From: Oligoflexia bacterium
GTDB lineage: Bacteria > Bdellovibrionota > UBA1018
Direction: 5' to 3'
Assembly: GCA_031292385.1 (NCBI GenBank)
Contig: JARLHE010000060.1
Span: 1-64,000, forward strand
Length of the DNA: 64,000 nucleotides
How positions within the stretch are numbered: position 1 is the first letter of the stretch; every line of letters begins with the position of its first letter. The position numbers and the translations under genes were made by a program. Positions 44,557 to 52,518 of this stretch are shown here, piece by piece. A model generated the notes under the pieces. The model was not told where the DNA came from. It did not search any database and saw only the letters and a program-made list of their open reading frames with translations.

Positions 44557-44619
44557 TCTTTAACGTCTGGTAATCGCGTGAATTTTTCGTTTTCGGGGTG
44601 ATCATTCCTTAGACAGCTG

Positions 44620-44633
44620 TGTCAGATCTGACA
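44620..44633. promoter_or_regulatory. Palindromic operator candidate between divergent sigma-54-type genes
   Basis: TGTCAGATCTGACA is a perfect 14-base palindrome. It lies between the divergent start codons, one base upstream of the plus-strand -24 box and about 65 bases upstream of the minus-strand one. A dimeric activator or repressor could bind here and affect both genes. Confidence 0.5.
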
Positions 44634-44634
44634 G

Positions 44635-44650
44635 TTGCACGCTGTTTGCA
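44635..44650 (+). promoter_or_regulatory. Candidate sigma-54 (-24/-12) promoter, one mismatch
   Basis: TTGCACG-N4-TTGCA matches the RpoN consensus TGGCACG-N4-TTGCA except for T in place of the first G of the GG pair. It ends 48 bases upstream of the ATG at 44699. Confidence 0.45.
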
Positions 44651-44698
44651 CTGGGGTCGGCTGTTGTTCAACGCATTTATCTTTAAAAAGGAGATCGC

Positions 44699-45178
44699 AT
44701 GAAAAAGTTTGTTGTGTTGGGTATCTTTGCGCTGATGGCCAGCGCGGTGGTCGCGAACGCGGCCGAGGGGGGTCGTCAGGACGATGCCGCGCGCCTCTTT
44801 CGGTTTGACTTCAGCTGTGATTTTCCCGCGGGACCTCCCGGCAGCCACTCCTGTAAAGCTTATTCGACGGTCTTCGCTTACGTCGATACGCACGACTGGA
44901 TGAACACGATGCAGAGTACACGTGATCCATTGAATAAATTCACCGTGATCTGTGACGACCGGGTGGTTTATTCGGACAGCGCCATTTTGGATCCGGGGCA
45001 TCGCCGTTTCGTCGCGATCACCGGGCTCTCCGGCTTGCCTGCGCTCTTGGTTGAGCGCAAGGATCATCAAATCATCAGCGATAAAGACATGATTTACGAT
45101 GCTGACTTGGATTTGGACGGCGGATTTCGCCCTATTCCGGGCAAGTGCGACGTGGAAACGAGACCGGTCGGACTGTAA
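44699..45178 (+). CDS. Small secreted protein of unknown function
   Basis: A 159-residue protein with a signal peptide (MKKFVVLGIFALMASAVVANA, cleavage near residue 21) and an excellent ribosome site (AAAAAGGAG). The mature part has four Cys (FSCDF, HSCKAY, VICDD, GKCDVE) and a beta-rich centre (KFTVICDDRVVYSDS). The segment YDADLDLDGG may bind Ca. No family is recognised. It is transcribed alone: a palindrome and a sigma-54-like promoter precede it and a very strong intrinsic terminator follows 34 bases after the stop. Confidence 0.82.
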   Translation: MKKFVVLGIFALMASAVVANAAEGGRQDDAARLFRFDFSCDFPAGPPGSHSCKAYSTVFAYVDTHDWMNTMQSTRDPLNKFTVICDDRVVYSDSAILDPGHRRFVAITGLSGLPALLVERKDHQIISDKDMIYDADLDLDGGFRPIPGKCDVETRPVGL

Positions 45179-45212
45179 TTGCGGTAATTGGGGATTTTCT
45201 CCGGTTGAATTC

Positions 45213-45257
45213 GCGTGACTCAGGAGCGCGCCCGCGCTCCTGAGTCACGCTTTTTTT
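45213..45257 (+). terminator. Strong intrinsic terminator
   Basis: A perfect 17-base stem (arms 45213-45229 and 45234-45250) with a four-base GCCC loop is followed by seven T (45251-45257). It ends the 44699 gene and insulates the AGQK gene downstream. Confidence 0.95.
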
Positions 45258-45310
45258 GCGCCCGAAGAGGCGAACCGTCACGTGGAGAGCGTCGGATAGC
45301 GGGAAGCGGT

Positions 45311-45326
45311 TGGCACTTTCGTTGCT
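45311..45326 (+). promoter_or_regulatory. Sigma-54 (-24/-12) promoter of the AGQK-repeat gene
   Basis: TGGCAC (45311-45316), five bases, then TTGCT (45322-45326) is a near-perfect RpoN promoter, with GG and GC ten bases apart. It lies 83 bases upstream of the ATG at 45410. The preceding gene is closed by a terminator, so this is the obvious promoter for the AGQK gene. Confidence 0.75.
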
Positions 45327-45409
45327 TTCCTAAGCAGGCATTGCGGCGAGCGCCCTACAGAAGCTGAGCTCGCTGTCGTAACACCACTTCGTCATATGGA
45401 GGACGATCT

Positions 45410-45853
45410 ATGAAACTCGTAAGAAATGCACTCTCGCTCACAGCATTGCTCGGTCTGATGTCATCGCTCGCGTTCGCGGATTTTCTCCCGCCGGTCAACA
45501 GCATCCCTGTTAATCCCGTGATCCCGACTTCGTCCGCTGGCCAGAAGGCAGGACAGAAGGCCACGACTTCGGCCGGTCAGAAGGCCGGACAAAAAGCTGG
45601 CCAGAAGGCTACCGTCTCCGCCGGCCAGAAAGCCGGTCAGAAGGCTGGCCAGAAGGCGGGACAGTCCGCGGGTCAGAAGGCTAGCCAAAAGGCAGGGCAA
45701 GCCGCCGGTCAGAAGGCTGGTCAAAAGGCTACTGTTTCCGCGGGCCAGAAAGCCGGCCAAAAGGCTAGCGTTTCTGCGGGTCAAAAGGCGGGTCAGAAGG
45801 CCGTTGTTTCGGCTGGTCAGAAAGCCGGCCAGAAATCTGGCGTGGTTTATTAA
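45410..45853 (+). CDS. Secreted AGQK tetrapeptide-repeat protein
   Basis: A 147-residue protein. The signal peptide is 1-23 (SLAFA|DF), then a short Pro-rich lead (24-42), and residues 43-142 are 25 tetrapeptides in register: 17 copies of AGQK, three variants (AGQS, ASQK, AGQA) and five spacers of the type A-x-x-S (ATTS, ATVS twice, ASVS, AVVS). The tail is SGVVY. The repeat region has no acidic residue and is strongly basic. The 12-base DNA units differ mainly at third codon positions, so the peptide rather than the DNA repeat is conserved. A basic Lys/Gln repeat could bind polyanions (LPS, DNA, teichoic-like polymers) or be cross-linked through Gln-Lys bonds. Function is unknown. GGAGGA precedes the ATG. 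Confidence 0.9.
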   Translation: MKLVRNALSLTALLGLMSSLAFADFLPPVNSIPVNPVIPTSSAGQKAGQKATTSAGQKAGQKAGQKATVSAGQKAGQKAGQKAGQSAGQKASQKAGQAAGQKAGQKATVSAGQKAGQKASVSAGQKAGQKAVVSAGQKAGQKSGVVY

Positions 45854-45897
45854 CTGACTCGTCCTCTGCTGGCTGCGAAGAGGGCAGAAGGACTTTT

Positions 45898-45937
45898 CAG
45901 GGAGGCACGATCGAAAGAGTGCCTCCCTGTTTTTTTT
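45898..45937 (+). terminator. Strong intrinsic terminator after the AGQK gene
   Basis: Arms 45898-45908 (CAGGGAGGCAC) and 45919-45929 are perfectly complementary around a ten-base loop and are followed by eight T (45930-45937). It makes the AGQK gene a single-gene transcript. Confidence 0.95.
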
Positions 45938-45958
45938 GCGAACTCCCTACGAATAGCA

Positions 45959-46516
45959 ATGAGTATGAATAGCAATTATCGCGTTCTGAATTTCAGTGTG
46001 ATCGGCGCCGGGCTTGCGCTGGTCGCGCTTGTTTCGATGTTTTCCGGGTTTCATTCGTTTCCGGTGCCGATCGATCTCGCATGGCAATTTTCACCGCTCG
46101 GATTGATGCAGAAAATCCAAGCAAGCAGCTGGGAATTGGAGTCGGTTCGCTATTTTTCGGGCACGCTGGGATTCACCCCCGATTACGCATGGGTCTTCCT
46201 GAAAACCTGTCTTTGCGAGTTTCCCCTCTACTGGCTTTGCTTCCGGAGATTTCGTTTTTCATCGGTGGTGGCAATTTGCGTTGCCGCGAACGCGGCGACG
46301 CACCCCCTGGTGTTTTTCGTCATCCCGAGATTTTTCGAGAAGTATCTGACGAGCGCGCTTTTCTCGGAAGCCTTCGCGCCATTGGTCGAGATGCTGATCG
46401 CGGTGTTCGTGCTGCTTCGCTCCCGGGCATGTCGTACTTGGCGCGAAGCGATGCTGAGAAGCCTCTGGATTCTTGCCGCGAATCTCTATTCCTGGGAGCT
46501 CGGGATGTTTTTATGA
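45959..46516 (+). CDS. Polytopic membrane protein of unknown function
   Basis: A 185-residue protein with about four membrane spans (near 12-30, 74-92, 98-118 and 135-152). Between the first two lies an extracytoplasmic segment with LAWQFSPLGLMQKIQ. No family is recognised. The stop overlaps the start of the next membrane-protein gene by four bases (ATGA at 46513-46516), so the two products are probably made together and may form a complex. Confidence 0.75.
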   Translation: MSMNSNYRVLNFSVIGAGLALVALVSMFSGFHSFPVPIDLAWQFSPLGLMQKIQASSWELESVRYFSGTLGFTPDYAWVFLKTCLCEFPLYWLCFRRFRFSSVVAICVAANAATHPLVFFVIPRFFEKYLTSALFSEAFAPLVEMLIAVFVLLRSRACRTWREAMLRSLWILAANLYSWELGMFL

Positions 46517-47682
46517 GCGTCATTCTCGGGGTGGCGGAAATGCTCGATAGGGTTCGCTCCGAGATCCTGCGGGTCACCCTGGAGCTTCGCTGGCTCCGTC
46601 CGTTCTTTCAGCGGCGCTGGCTGAGGCTTGGCGCCCTTTTCGCCGTCGCCGCGCTGGTCTCGCTTGGTGTCGCGCTTCTTTTTCCCTTATGGGCGCTGTT
46701 GATCGGCCCTTTGGTTTACGGAGTGCCTCATATTTTCTCGAGCATGCGTTACGTTCATTTTGCCGTGATCGAACGCGGCGAGGGTAGGGCGCGGATAGAG
46801 TTCGACGGGAGCGGCCGGAGGCTTTTCGCGGCGAGCTTCCTGCTGCTTTTCGCTGTCGCTTCGTACCGGGTTTTCGTGACGATGAATGTCTTTCGCCTGG
46901 AAATGCCTCAGCTCAGCGAATGGGCGGGCTCGAGCTATCTGGAGCTGATCGCGTTGATGCTGACGTTTTTCGCCGGAGCGTGGATCTATCGATTCGCGTC
47001 GGTCGGGGCCCTGCGCGGCCTGACGCTCCTGCTGCCGTTTTGCGCGGTATTTATCCGATTTCCGATGCAGACCATCGGCGCCATGGTTTTGCTGCATAAT
47101 TTCGTCGCGTTTGCCTATTGGCTCAGGGCCGCGCGGACGAGAACGGAAGGCGCGGTGGCATTCCTGGCCCTGTTGTTCGCTTTGGCCGTCACCGTGGCGA
47201 TCTTCATGGGAGCTTTCGATGTCGTTTATCGCGTGGCCCCGCCGAGTCGCGTCCTCGATTTCGCGTCCATGTCCGTCGAGAGCACGGGGCGACTGATCGC
47301 GCCTTATTTGGGGGGAAGCGAGGCCTTTTGCCTGCATGCATCCATTGCTTTCGCGTTCGGGCAGGCGCTTCATTATTTTATCTGGCTCAAGGCCATTCCC
47401 GATCAGTTTCATACGAGCGAGGCCCCGACGTCCTTCAGGCAAAGCGCCAAGTTGCTTGAGCGCGATTTCGGAATGAAGGTGGCGGGCTTGCTGATTTTGC
47501 TTTCTCTCGGCGCGATCGTGTTCTGGAGTTTCTTCTCGTTTCAGATGGCGCGGATGCTTTATTTCTCCATCGCGTCCTATCACGGGTATCTGGAGATCGC
47601 CGGGCTCGCGTTATGGGCGGGAAATCTGAAAAGGGTAGATCGATCCGAGGCCAAGCAGCTGCGTCAGCTCGTCCAAGGCTGA
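46513..47682 (+). CDS. Multi-span membrane protein with conserved-looking histidines
   Basis: A 389-residue protein with about nine or ten membrane spans. Histidines sit in or at the ends of spans: [15 protein letters not shown] near 80, [12 protein letters not shown] near 200, [17 protein letters not shown] near 275 and [14 protein letters not shown] near 358. Intramembrane His at four helices recalls Brp/Blh-type carotenoid oxygenases and other iron membrane enzymes, but I could not align the family signature. The longer ORF reaching 46081 runs antiparallel in register with the previous gene and is discarded. The last 72 bases overlap the convergent astB gene. Confidence 0.7.
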   Translation: MSVILGVAEMLDRVRSEILRVTLELRWLRPFFQRRWLRLGALFAVAALVSLGVALLFPLWALLIGPLVYGVPHIFSSMRYVHFAVIERGEGRARIEFDGSGRRLFAASFLLLFAVASYRVFVTMNVFRLEMPQLSEWAGSSYLELIALMLTFFAGAWIYRFASVGALRGLTLLLPFCAVFIRFPMQTIGAMVLLHNFVAFAYWLRAARTRTEGAVAFLALLFALAVTVAIFMGAFDVVYRVAPPSRVLDFASMSVESTGRLIAPYLGGSEAFCLHASIAFAFGQALHYFIWLKAIPDQFHTSEAPTSFRQSAKLLERDFGMKVAGLLILLSLGAIVFWSFFSFQMARMLYFSIASYHGYLEIAGLALWAGNLKRVDRSEAKQLRQLVQG

Positions 47683-48993
47683 ACGCGATTCGTCCAAAAG
47701 GGCCGGATCGGCGAGATCCGAGGGGAGAAGCCGGTCGCGATAGTGCCGTTCGACCCAGCTCACCAATTGGGCATAGAGCGCCTCGTTGAGGAGCGCTTTG
47801 GGATTGCAGCCGCGGATTTCCTCGGGCGTGAGAACGACGCGCAGCCGGAGGCATGCAGGGCCGCCGCCGTTACGCATGCTTTCTTTGAGGTTGAAGTACC
47901 GCACCTTCCGGATGGGCTGCCGGGGATCCGGCAGCAAAACGGTTTCGAGATACGATTTTACCGCCGAGTCTTGCTCGCACTCTTCCGGCGCGATCAGCAT
48001 CATTTCATTTTTGTCGGAGCCGGGCAGGGAAATGAGCTGGCTGTTGAATAGATAGGAGCGCACGGCGCGCTCGATGGAGATCGCGTCCGAGGGGACTTCG
48101 ACGAGAATCAGGTCCTGCTTCGTGATTCTCTTGAATCGTTCCCGAAGCGCGGCGGGGACGCCTTTTCGGTCCGCGTACGCCTCCTCATGATAAAAAAGCG
48201 CGTTCTTGTTTCCGACGCCGGCGACATCGTTGTGAAAAACGCCGGCATCGATGGCGCCAGGGTCTTGTTGCGCGAAAAGGGCGTTTTCGGGCGATAACCC
48301 GTGCAGGCGGGCAATCGCCTGGGATGCCTCGAGCGATTGCCGGGCGGGGTATTTCGTCGGCTCGGGAGCCGGGGCGGCTTTTTCCGGATAGAACGCACGT
48401 CGGCCGTAGACGAAAAATTCGAGCCCCGGGCCGCCGTATTCGGCGCAGAGGCGGGTATGGTTGGCGGCGCCTTCGTCCCCGAAGGAGGCGTTCGACGGAA
48501 GAGGGGCATGATGCGCGAATCGCGCGGGATCGCGAAATATCGCTTGAAGCGCGCGGGAGGTCGTGTCGGCTTCGATGGAGCGATGGAATTTATTGCTGAG
48601 ATTGGCGGGCGTGAAATGAACTTTTCCGTCGGCGGTATCGGCGCTGGGAGAAACCGTTGCCGCATTCGCCGCCCACATGCTCGATGCCGACGAGGCCGCT
48701 GCCAGGATCGCGGGATCGGTCTTTCCGGCCTGGATAACGATCTCGTGATCGCTGCCGCGAAAGCCGATTCTGCGGAGGGATGCGACATCGGGCCGTTCTT
48801 GCGGCGGAAGCACGCCCTGCACGAGACCGAGGTCGAGTAAGGCTTTCATCTTTCCCAAGCCTTGCAACGCGGCCTGCTTGGGATTCGAGATGTTCGCCTT
48901 ACTCGCGCTGGACGCGACGTTGCCGAAAGAAAGCCCGGAGTAATTGTGCGTCGGGCCTACGATACCGTCGAAGTTTGCTTCTTGAGCGGCCAA
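47611..48993 (-). CDS. astB: N-succinylarginine dihydrolase
   Basis: A 460-residue enzyme of the AST pathway. It converts N2-succinylarginine to succinylornithine with release of ammonia and CO2. The N terminus [21 protein letters not shown] matches AstB. Other family segments are LYFHNDV-like [10 protein letters not shown] near 250 (catalytic His) and [15 protein letters not shown] near 370 with the catalytic Cys. The start must be the TTG at 48993, because an in-frame TAA lies five codons upstream and no ATG fits. No other ast genes are in the window, so it acts alone here or with distant partners. It follows an outer-membrane protein gene by 12 bases. Confidence 0.95.
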   Translation of the reverse strand: MAAQEANFDGIVGPTHNYSGLSFGNVASSASKANISNPKQAALQGLGKMKALLDLGLVQGVLPPQERPDVASLRRIGFRGSDHEIVIQAGKTDPAILAAASSASSMWAANAATVSPSADTADGKVHFTPANLSNKFHRSIEADTTSRALQAIFRDPARFAHHAPLPSNASFGDEGAANHTRLCAEYGGPGLEFFVYGRRAFYPEKAAPAPEPTKYPARQSLEASQAIARLHGLSPENALFAQQDPGAIDAGVFHNDVAGVGNKNALFYHEEAYADRKGVPAALRERFKRITKQDLILVEVPSDAISIERAVRSYLFNSQLISLPGSDKNEMMLIAPEECEQDSAVKSYLETVLLPDPRQPIRKVRYFNLKESMRNGGGPACLRLRVVLTPEEIRGCNPKALLNEALYAQLVSWVERHYRDRLLPSDLADPALLDESRSALDELTQLLGLGSIYPFQISRP

Positions 48994-49005
48994 AAAAATT
49001 CCGCG

Positions 49006-49515
49006 TTACAGAATTTTGAGGGTCAGGAACAGGCCGGCATCGACGAGCGAGCGCTCGATACCGGAGTCAGGCACCGAGCGGTAGCTGAAGCGCGGGCCGA
49101 AATCGAAGAAAAAATTGAGCGGGATCGTGTAGCCCGCGCCGATGCCCCAGCTGAAGGAGCTGTCGGAGCTGTCGCGGATGTCGATACCGGCTTGGCCGTC
49201 GATGAAAAAACCGGTGACCAAGGTGCTGACACGCACCGTGGCGCCGTAGAAATTGAGGGAGCCGTTTCCTCCGTTATTCGAGTAACTGAGGAAGTTATGA
49301 TCGTAAGCGAAGCCCCATTGGACCGCGTCGAGCATGCCGAAGGTGAGTTGCCCGGAGACAAACGGGCTTGGCGAGGTGATAAAACCGTAATTGCTCGTGT
49401 TGAAGCTTGCTCCGCCTTCCGCCATGAGGTTCACTCCGGCGCTTGCAGCGCCCGCGAACCCTAGAAGAACGGCCTGAAAGGATGCGATCAAAAGATAGAG
49501 TTTAATTTTTTTCAT
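49006..49515 (-). CDS. Small outer-membrane beta-barrel protein
   Basis: A 169-residue protein with a signal peptide (cleavage near GAASA, residue 26) and about eight amphipathic strands (GFITSPSPFVSGQLTFGML, FFIDGQAGIDIRD, WGIGAGYTIPLNFFFDFGPRFSY). It ends in LFLTLKIL, a barrel-type terminus. The size fits an eight-stranded OmpA/OmpW-like barrel. It lies 12 bases upstream of astB on the same strand and is likely cotranscribed, though no link to arginine catabolism is evident. Confidence 0.75.
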   Translation of the reverse strand: MKKIKLYLLIASFQAVLLGFAGAASAGVNLMAEGGASFNTSNYGFITSPSPFVSGQLTFGMLDAVQWGFAYDHNFLSYSNNGGNGSLNFYGATVRVSTLVTGFFIDGQAGIDIRDSSDSSFSWGIGAGYTIPLNFFFDFGPRFSYRSVPDSGIERSLVDAGLFLTLKIL

Positions 49516-49576
49516 ACAGACATTGTAGTCATTGGGGCGGGCAGATCAAGCGGCAGATTTTTGACGAACGAGTTCT

Positions 49577-50632
49577 TTAAAGGGGAACCGTGCCTTGGCA
49601 AGTGATCGTCAGGCTCGCCGTGTCCGTGCTTTTGGAGCAGGTGATGGAAAATCCATGCTGGCCCGAGGAGTTCGGGGGAAGCGTGGTTGGAACCAACGTG
49701 CCGCTCACGCTCGTGCAGCTGCCGGTCGCCGTATAGGTCGTTTCCCCGACCCCGCAATAAGCTTGGACGAAAGTCGTGCCCGAGGCGGTGATCGTGCGAT
49801 TGTAAGAAGCGCCGGGCACGCGGGAGGCGCAGCAATACGCGCCTCCCGAGACCGATGCGCCGCTGCTGCAGGCGACGGACCAGCTCGCCGTGCCGGCGGT
49901 GCCGGTTTGCGGGGTCGAGCCGCAGCTTCCGCTCTGGCCGTAGGCGCTGAGGGTTTCGCTCGGGTCGCAGCTCATTTGTACCGCGGTATCACCCAGGGCG
50001 GAGAGGAGGCTGCAGCCCGCGTTCGTGCTCGAGCCTCCCGATATTCCGCCGGTTCCGACCGTGACATCCGCGAAGGCCTCGTCGCCGTTGGCGTCTTCAA
50101 GCATCACCTGATCCGAGGAGCCGCTCGAGGGAGCGGTGTACGCCCCGCTGCTCGTGATCAGTCCGGCGCCGTAAGCCATCGAAAAAGTATAAGGAGGCAA
50201 TCCGCCCGACCCGGAGAACGTGAACGTCGAGCCGAGAGCAAGCGTGATCGAAGCCGGAGATATGGTCAGCGGCGGATAGGCGACGGTCACGGTCGCGGAT
50301 CCCGATACTCCGGTCGTGTCGACGGCGTTGATCTGGACGCTCGTCGGCGTGCTCGGCGCGGTATAAATACCAGTACTTGAATTAATCGAGCCCTGGCCCG
50401 AAATGATCGAATAAGTATAAGGCGCCAGGCCTCCTGACGCCACGAGCTGCAGCGAAGCGCCGGGCGCGATGGTTTGCTGGCTCGGCGTCAACGTCAGTGC
50501 CGCGGAAGTCGAAACCGAGCCGCTCGTGGCGGTGCTGAACGCTACATAACCGGTATTGGTCGGCATGCAGGCCGAGGCGAGGGTGCATGCCGTGCAAACC
50601 AGGATCGGAGCTGGTTTCGCGAGCTTCAGCAT
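49577..50632 (-). CDS. Ig-like-repeat lipoprotein
   Basis: A 351-residue lipoprotein (lipobox LASAC, Cys at 22). Two bacterial Ig-like units follow, about 45-115 and 120-195, sharing the pattern GGxxPYTxS followed by G...I.SSGxYTAPS. The C-terminal 150 residues hold ten or more Cys in short disulfide-rich segments (GSCGST, AYCCAS, AYCGVG, GSCTSVS, TITCQG). It is a paralogue of the next gene by architecture. Surface display is likely. It is eight bases downstream of the paralogue's stop, so the two are one transcript. Confidence 0.82.
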   Translation of the reverse strand: MLKLAKPAPILVCTACTLASACMPTNTGYVAFSTATSGSVSTSAALTLTPSQQTIAPGASLQLVASGGLAPYTYSIISGQGSINSSTGIYTAPSTPTSVQINAVDTTGVSGSATVTVAYPPLTISPASITLALGSTFTFSGSGGLPPYTFSMAYGAGLITSSGAYTAPSSGSSDQVMLEDANGDEAFADVTVGTGGISGGSSTNAGCSLLSALGDTAVQMSCDPSETLSAYGQSGSCGSTPQTGTAGTASWSVACSSGASVSGGAYCCASRVPGASYNRTITASGTTFVQAYCGVGETTYTATGSCTSVSGTLVPTTLPPNSSGQHGFSITCSKSTDTASLTITCQGTVPL

Positions 50633-50639
50633 GCCGGCC

Positions 50640-51854
50640 TCAGTTGACGCACACCCATGACGCGGTGGTTTGGGTATCTTCGATGATTCCGAATCCGCTC
50701 GTGTGGTTAAGCGCCTGGCAAATGCGTTTGATGGCGCTGTTGCAGGTGGCGCTTGCGGACGTGTTGATGTTGCATTCGGACTGATAACTCTGCAAATCTT
50801 TGAAAGTGTCGTTCACGACGGTGGCCGCGGTCGAGTTCACGCAGACCACGGTTGCCGACGCCCCGCCAATGTGCTCGACGGGACCGAAACCCGAAGCATA
50901 TCCGAGCGCGTAGCAATAACGGCTGATGGCCGAGTTGCAATTCACGCTGACGGGAACCGAATTGTTGTAGCAACCCGTGTTATAGGATTGCAAAATCCCG
51001 AACGTGGTTTGAATCACCGATCCCGCTCCGCTTTGCACGCAAGTGACGGTGACGTTGTTGCCGCTGTTCTCGACGGGGCCGAACCCGCTCATCGCCCCGT
51101 TCACTTTTTGGCAATACTGATCGATCGCGGCATTGCAGTTGTCGCTGTACGGCGTGCCGGATGAGCAATTCGAGTTGTAAGTGGCAAGTTGACTGTAGGT
51201 GGTCTGGTAATTGGTCGAGTAGGTCGCGCTGCTGGAGCTCGTGGTGCCCGTGCTGCTGATCGTGACGATCGCGTAAGCGATGTTGCCGGCGGAATCCGTC
51301 GCCGCGATTTCGGCCGATCCGCTCGCGGAGGAAGCTGTGTAAAGGCCCGTGCTCGGGCTAACCGAGCCGCTTCCGGCAACGAGGCTGTAGGAATAGGGCG
51401 AAACCCCTCCGGAGGCGGTGAATTGATCGGTCGAGCTCGGCGCGATGTTGGATGATGCCGCGGAGACGGTCAAACTGCCGCTGTTGCTGCTCGTAGTGGA
51501 GCTTACGGTGACAGTCGCGGAAGCCGATGAACCCTTGCTGCTGCTATCGATGACCGTGACGGTGACGGTCGCGGCGATCGTCGGCGCGGTGAAAAGGCCC
51601 GTGCTCGAATTGATGCTGCCGCCTCCGCTCGCGATCGTAAAAATGTACGGCGACGTTCCGCCCGTTGCCGTGAATTGAAGAGTCGATCCGCCGGTGACCG
51701 TTTGGCTGGTCGGGCTGATCGTCAGCGTGCCCGAACTAGCCAGGGTTTGGCTTGAGGCGGTTCCGGTGACCGGTGAGATCTGGACGCCGGAAGGCATGCA
51801 TGCCGATAAAAAGGCCAAGGTCAGAATTCCCAGACCGGATCGCTGAAGCTTCAT
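50640..51854 (-). CDS. Ig-like lipoprotein with three Cys repeats
   Basis: A 404-residue lipoprotein from the ATG at 51854 (lipobox LSAC near residue 19). Two Ig-like units (about 45-125 and 130-205) have the motif GG(T/V)SPY followed by SINSSTGLFTAP or SVSPSTGLYTA. The C-terminal half has three tandem repeats of about 65 residues, each with two Cys-containing helices (NCNxAI), a YC or IC, SGFG(P/I)(V/I)E and a VxCV strand. The shared plan with the 49577 gene indicates duplication. They are probably surface adhesins or recognition proteins, which is inference. Confidence 0.82.
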   Translation of the reverse strand: MKLQRSGLGILTLAFLSACMPSGVQISPVTGTASSQTLASSGTLTISPTSQTVTGGSTLQFTATGGTSPYIFTIASGGGSINSSTGLFTAPTIAATVTVTVIDSSSKGSSASATVTVSSTTSSNSGSLTVSAASSNIAPSSTDQFTASGGVSPYSYSLVAGSGSVSPSTGLYTASSASGSAEIAATDSAGNIAYAIVTISSTGTTSSSSATYSTNYQTTYSQLATYNSNCSSGTPYSDNCNAAIDQYCQKVNGAMSGFGPVENSGNNVTVTCVQSGAGSVIQTTFGILQSYNTGCYNNSVPVSVNCNSAISRYCYALGYASGFGPVEHIGGASATVVCVNSTAATVVNDTFKDLQSYQSECNINTSASATCNSAIKRICQALNHTSGFGIIEDTQTTASWVCVN

Positions 51855-52032
51855 GAAAGTTAATCCCCATTTAACAATCAAGCAATTACAGGGCCATCGG
51901 CTCGTGGCTCTCAACGGCCATTGGTTTGAATCTCGCGGGAAAATTCGGCTATTTTGCTGTCTAAGTGTTTTGCACTGTCCATTTTCGCCCTGAGTGTTTT
52001 ATGACCTGGGTCGATTGGGACACGCTAAAGAA

Positions 52033-52518
52033 ATGATATCCGATTCGATACTGGATTCCGCCTGGCACGAGGTGGCCGACCAGTCCTCACCCGAGGCGCT
52101 CATCGAGAAAATGGCCGAAGCACAGCCGGCGCTCGCGGATTTTCTCGCCGAAGCCGCTTCGATTTTCGAAAGCCCGGATGCGGTCGATCTTGTGTACTTC
52201 ATGGTGCTGGTCGTTTGGCGAGCTTGCGGCGCAGTGAAGGATCCGCTGCCGCTCCTCAGCGAGTCGGCGATTGCCGAAGCCTATCGTCAGGCCGAGGCCT
52301 GGGCGGAAGGCTTCGGAGCCGCGCCCGGTGGCGCTGGCGCGATTCTGGCCGAAAAGAAGCTTCAGGATTATCGCAGCTATCCGGAGCCGCATCTGATGGC
52401 ATTCGTCATTCAAGCGGTGCTCGATTGCGTTGAAGACGGCCTTGAGCTGACGCCCGAAGATCAGATCCGCGCCTTGGTCATCGCGAAAGCCGTTGTTGAT
52501 GTCTTGAGCAGCTCCTAG
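52033..52518 (+). CDS. Cytoplasmic helical protein of unknown function
   Basis: From the ATG at 52033 the protein has 161 residues (a GTG at 51994 gives 174). It is acidic and mainly helical (SPEALIEKMAEAQPALADFLAEAASIF; AIAEAYRQAEAWAEGF; EDQIRALVIAKAVVDVL), with no signal peptide, no Cys cluster and no recognised motif. The last four bases overlap the convergent DUF1624 gene. Confidence 0.65.
   Translation: MISDSILDSAWHEVADQSSPEALIEKMAEAQPALADFLAEAASIFESPDAVDLVYFMVLVVWRACGAVKDPLPLLSESAIAEAYRQAEAWAEGFGAAPGGAGAILAEKKLQDYRSYPEPHLMAFVIQAVLDCVEDGLELTPEDQIRALVIAKAVVDVLSSS

Noticed and set aside
45537-45840. CRISPR-like or plain tandem DNA repeat
   Set aside because: The 12-base units vary at synonymous positions, there are no spacers of constant length, and they lie in one reading frame behind a signal peptide.
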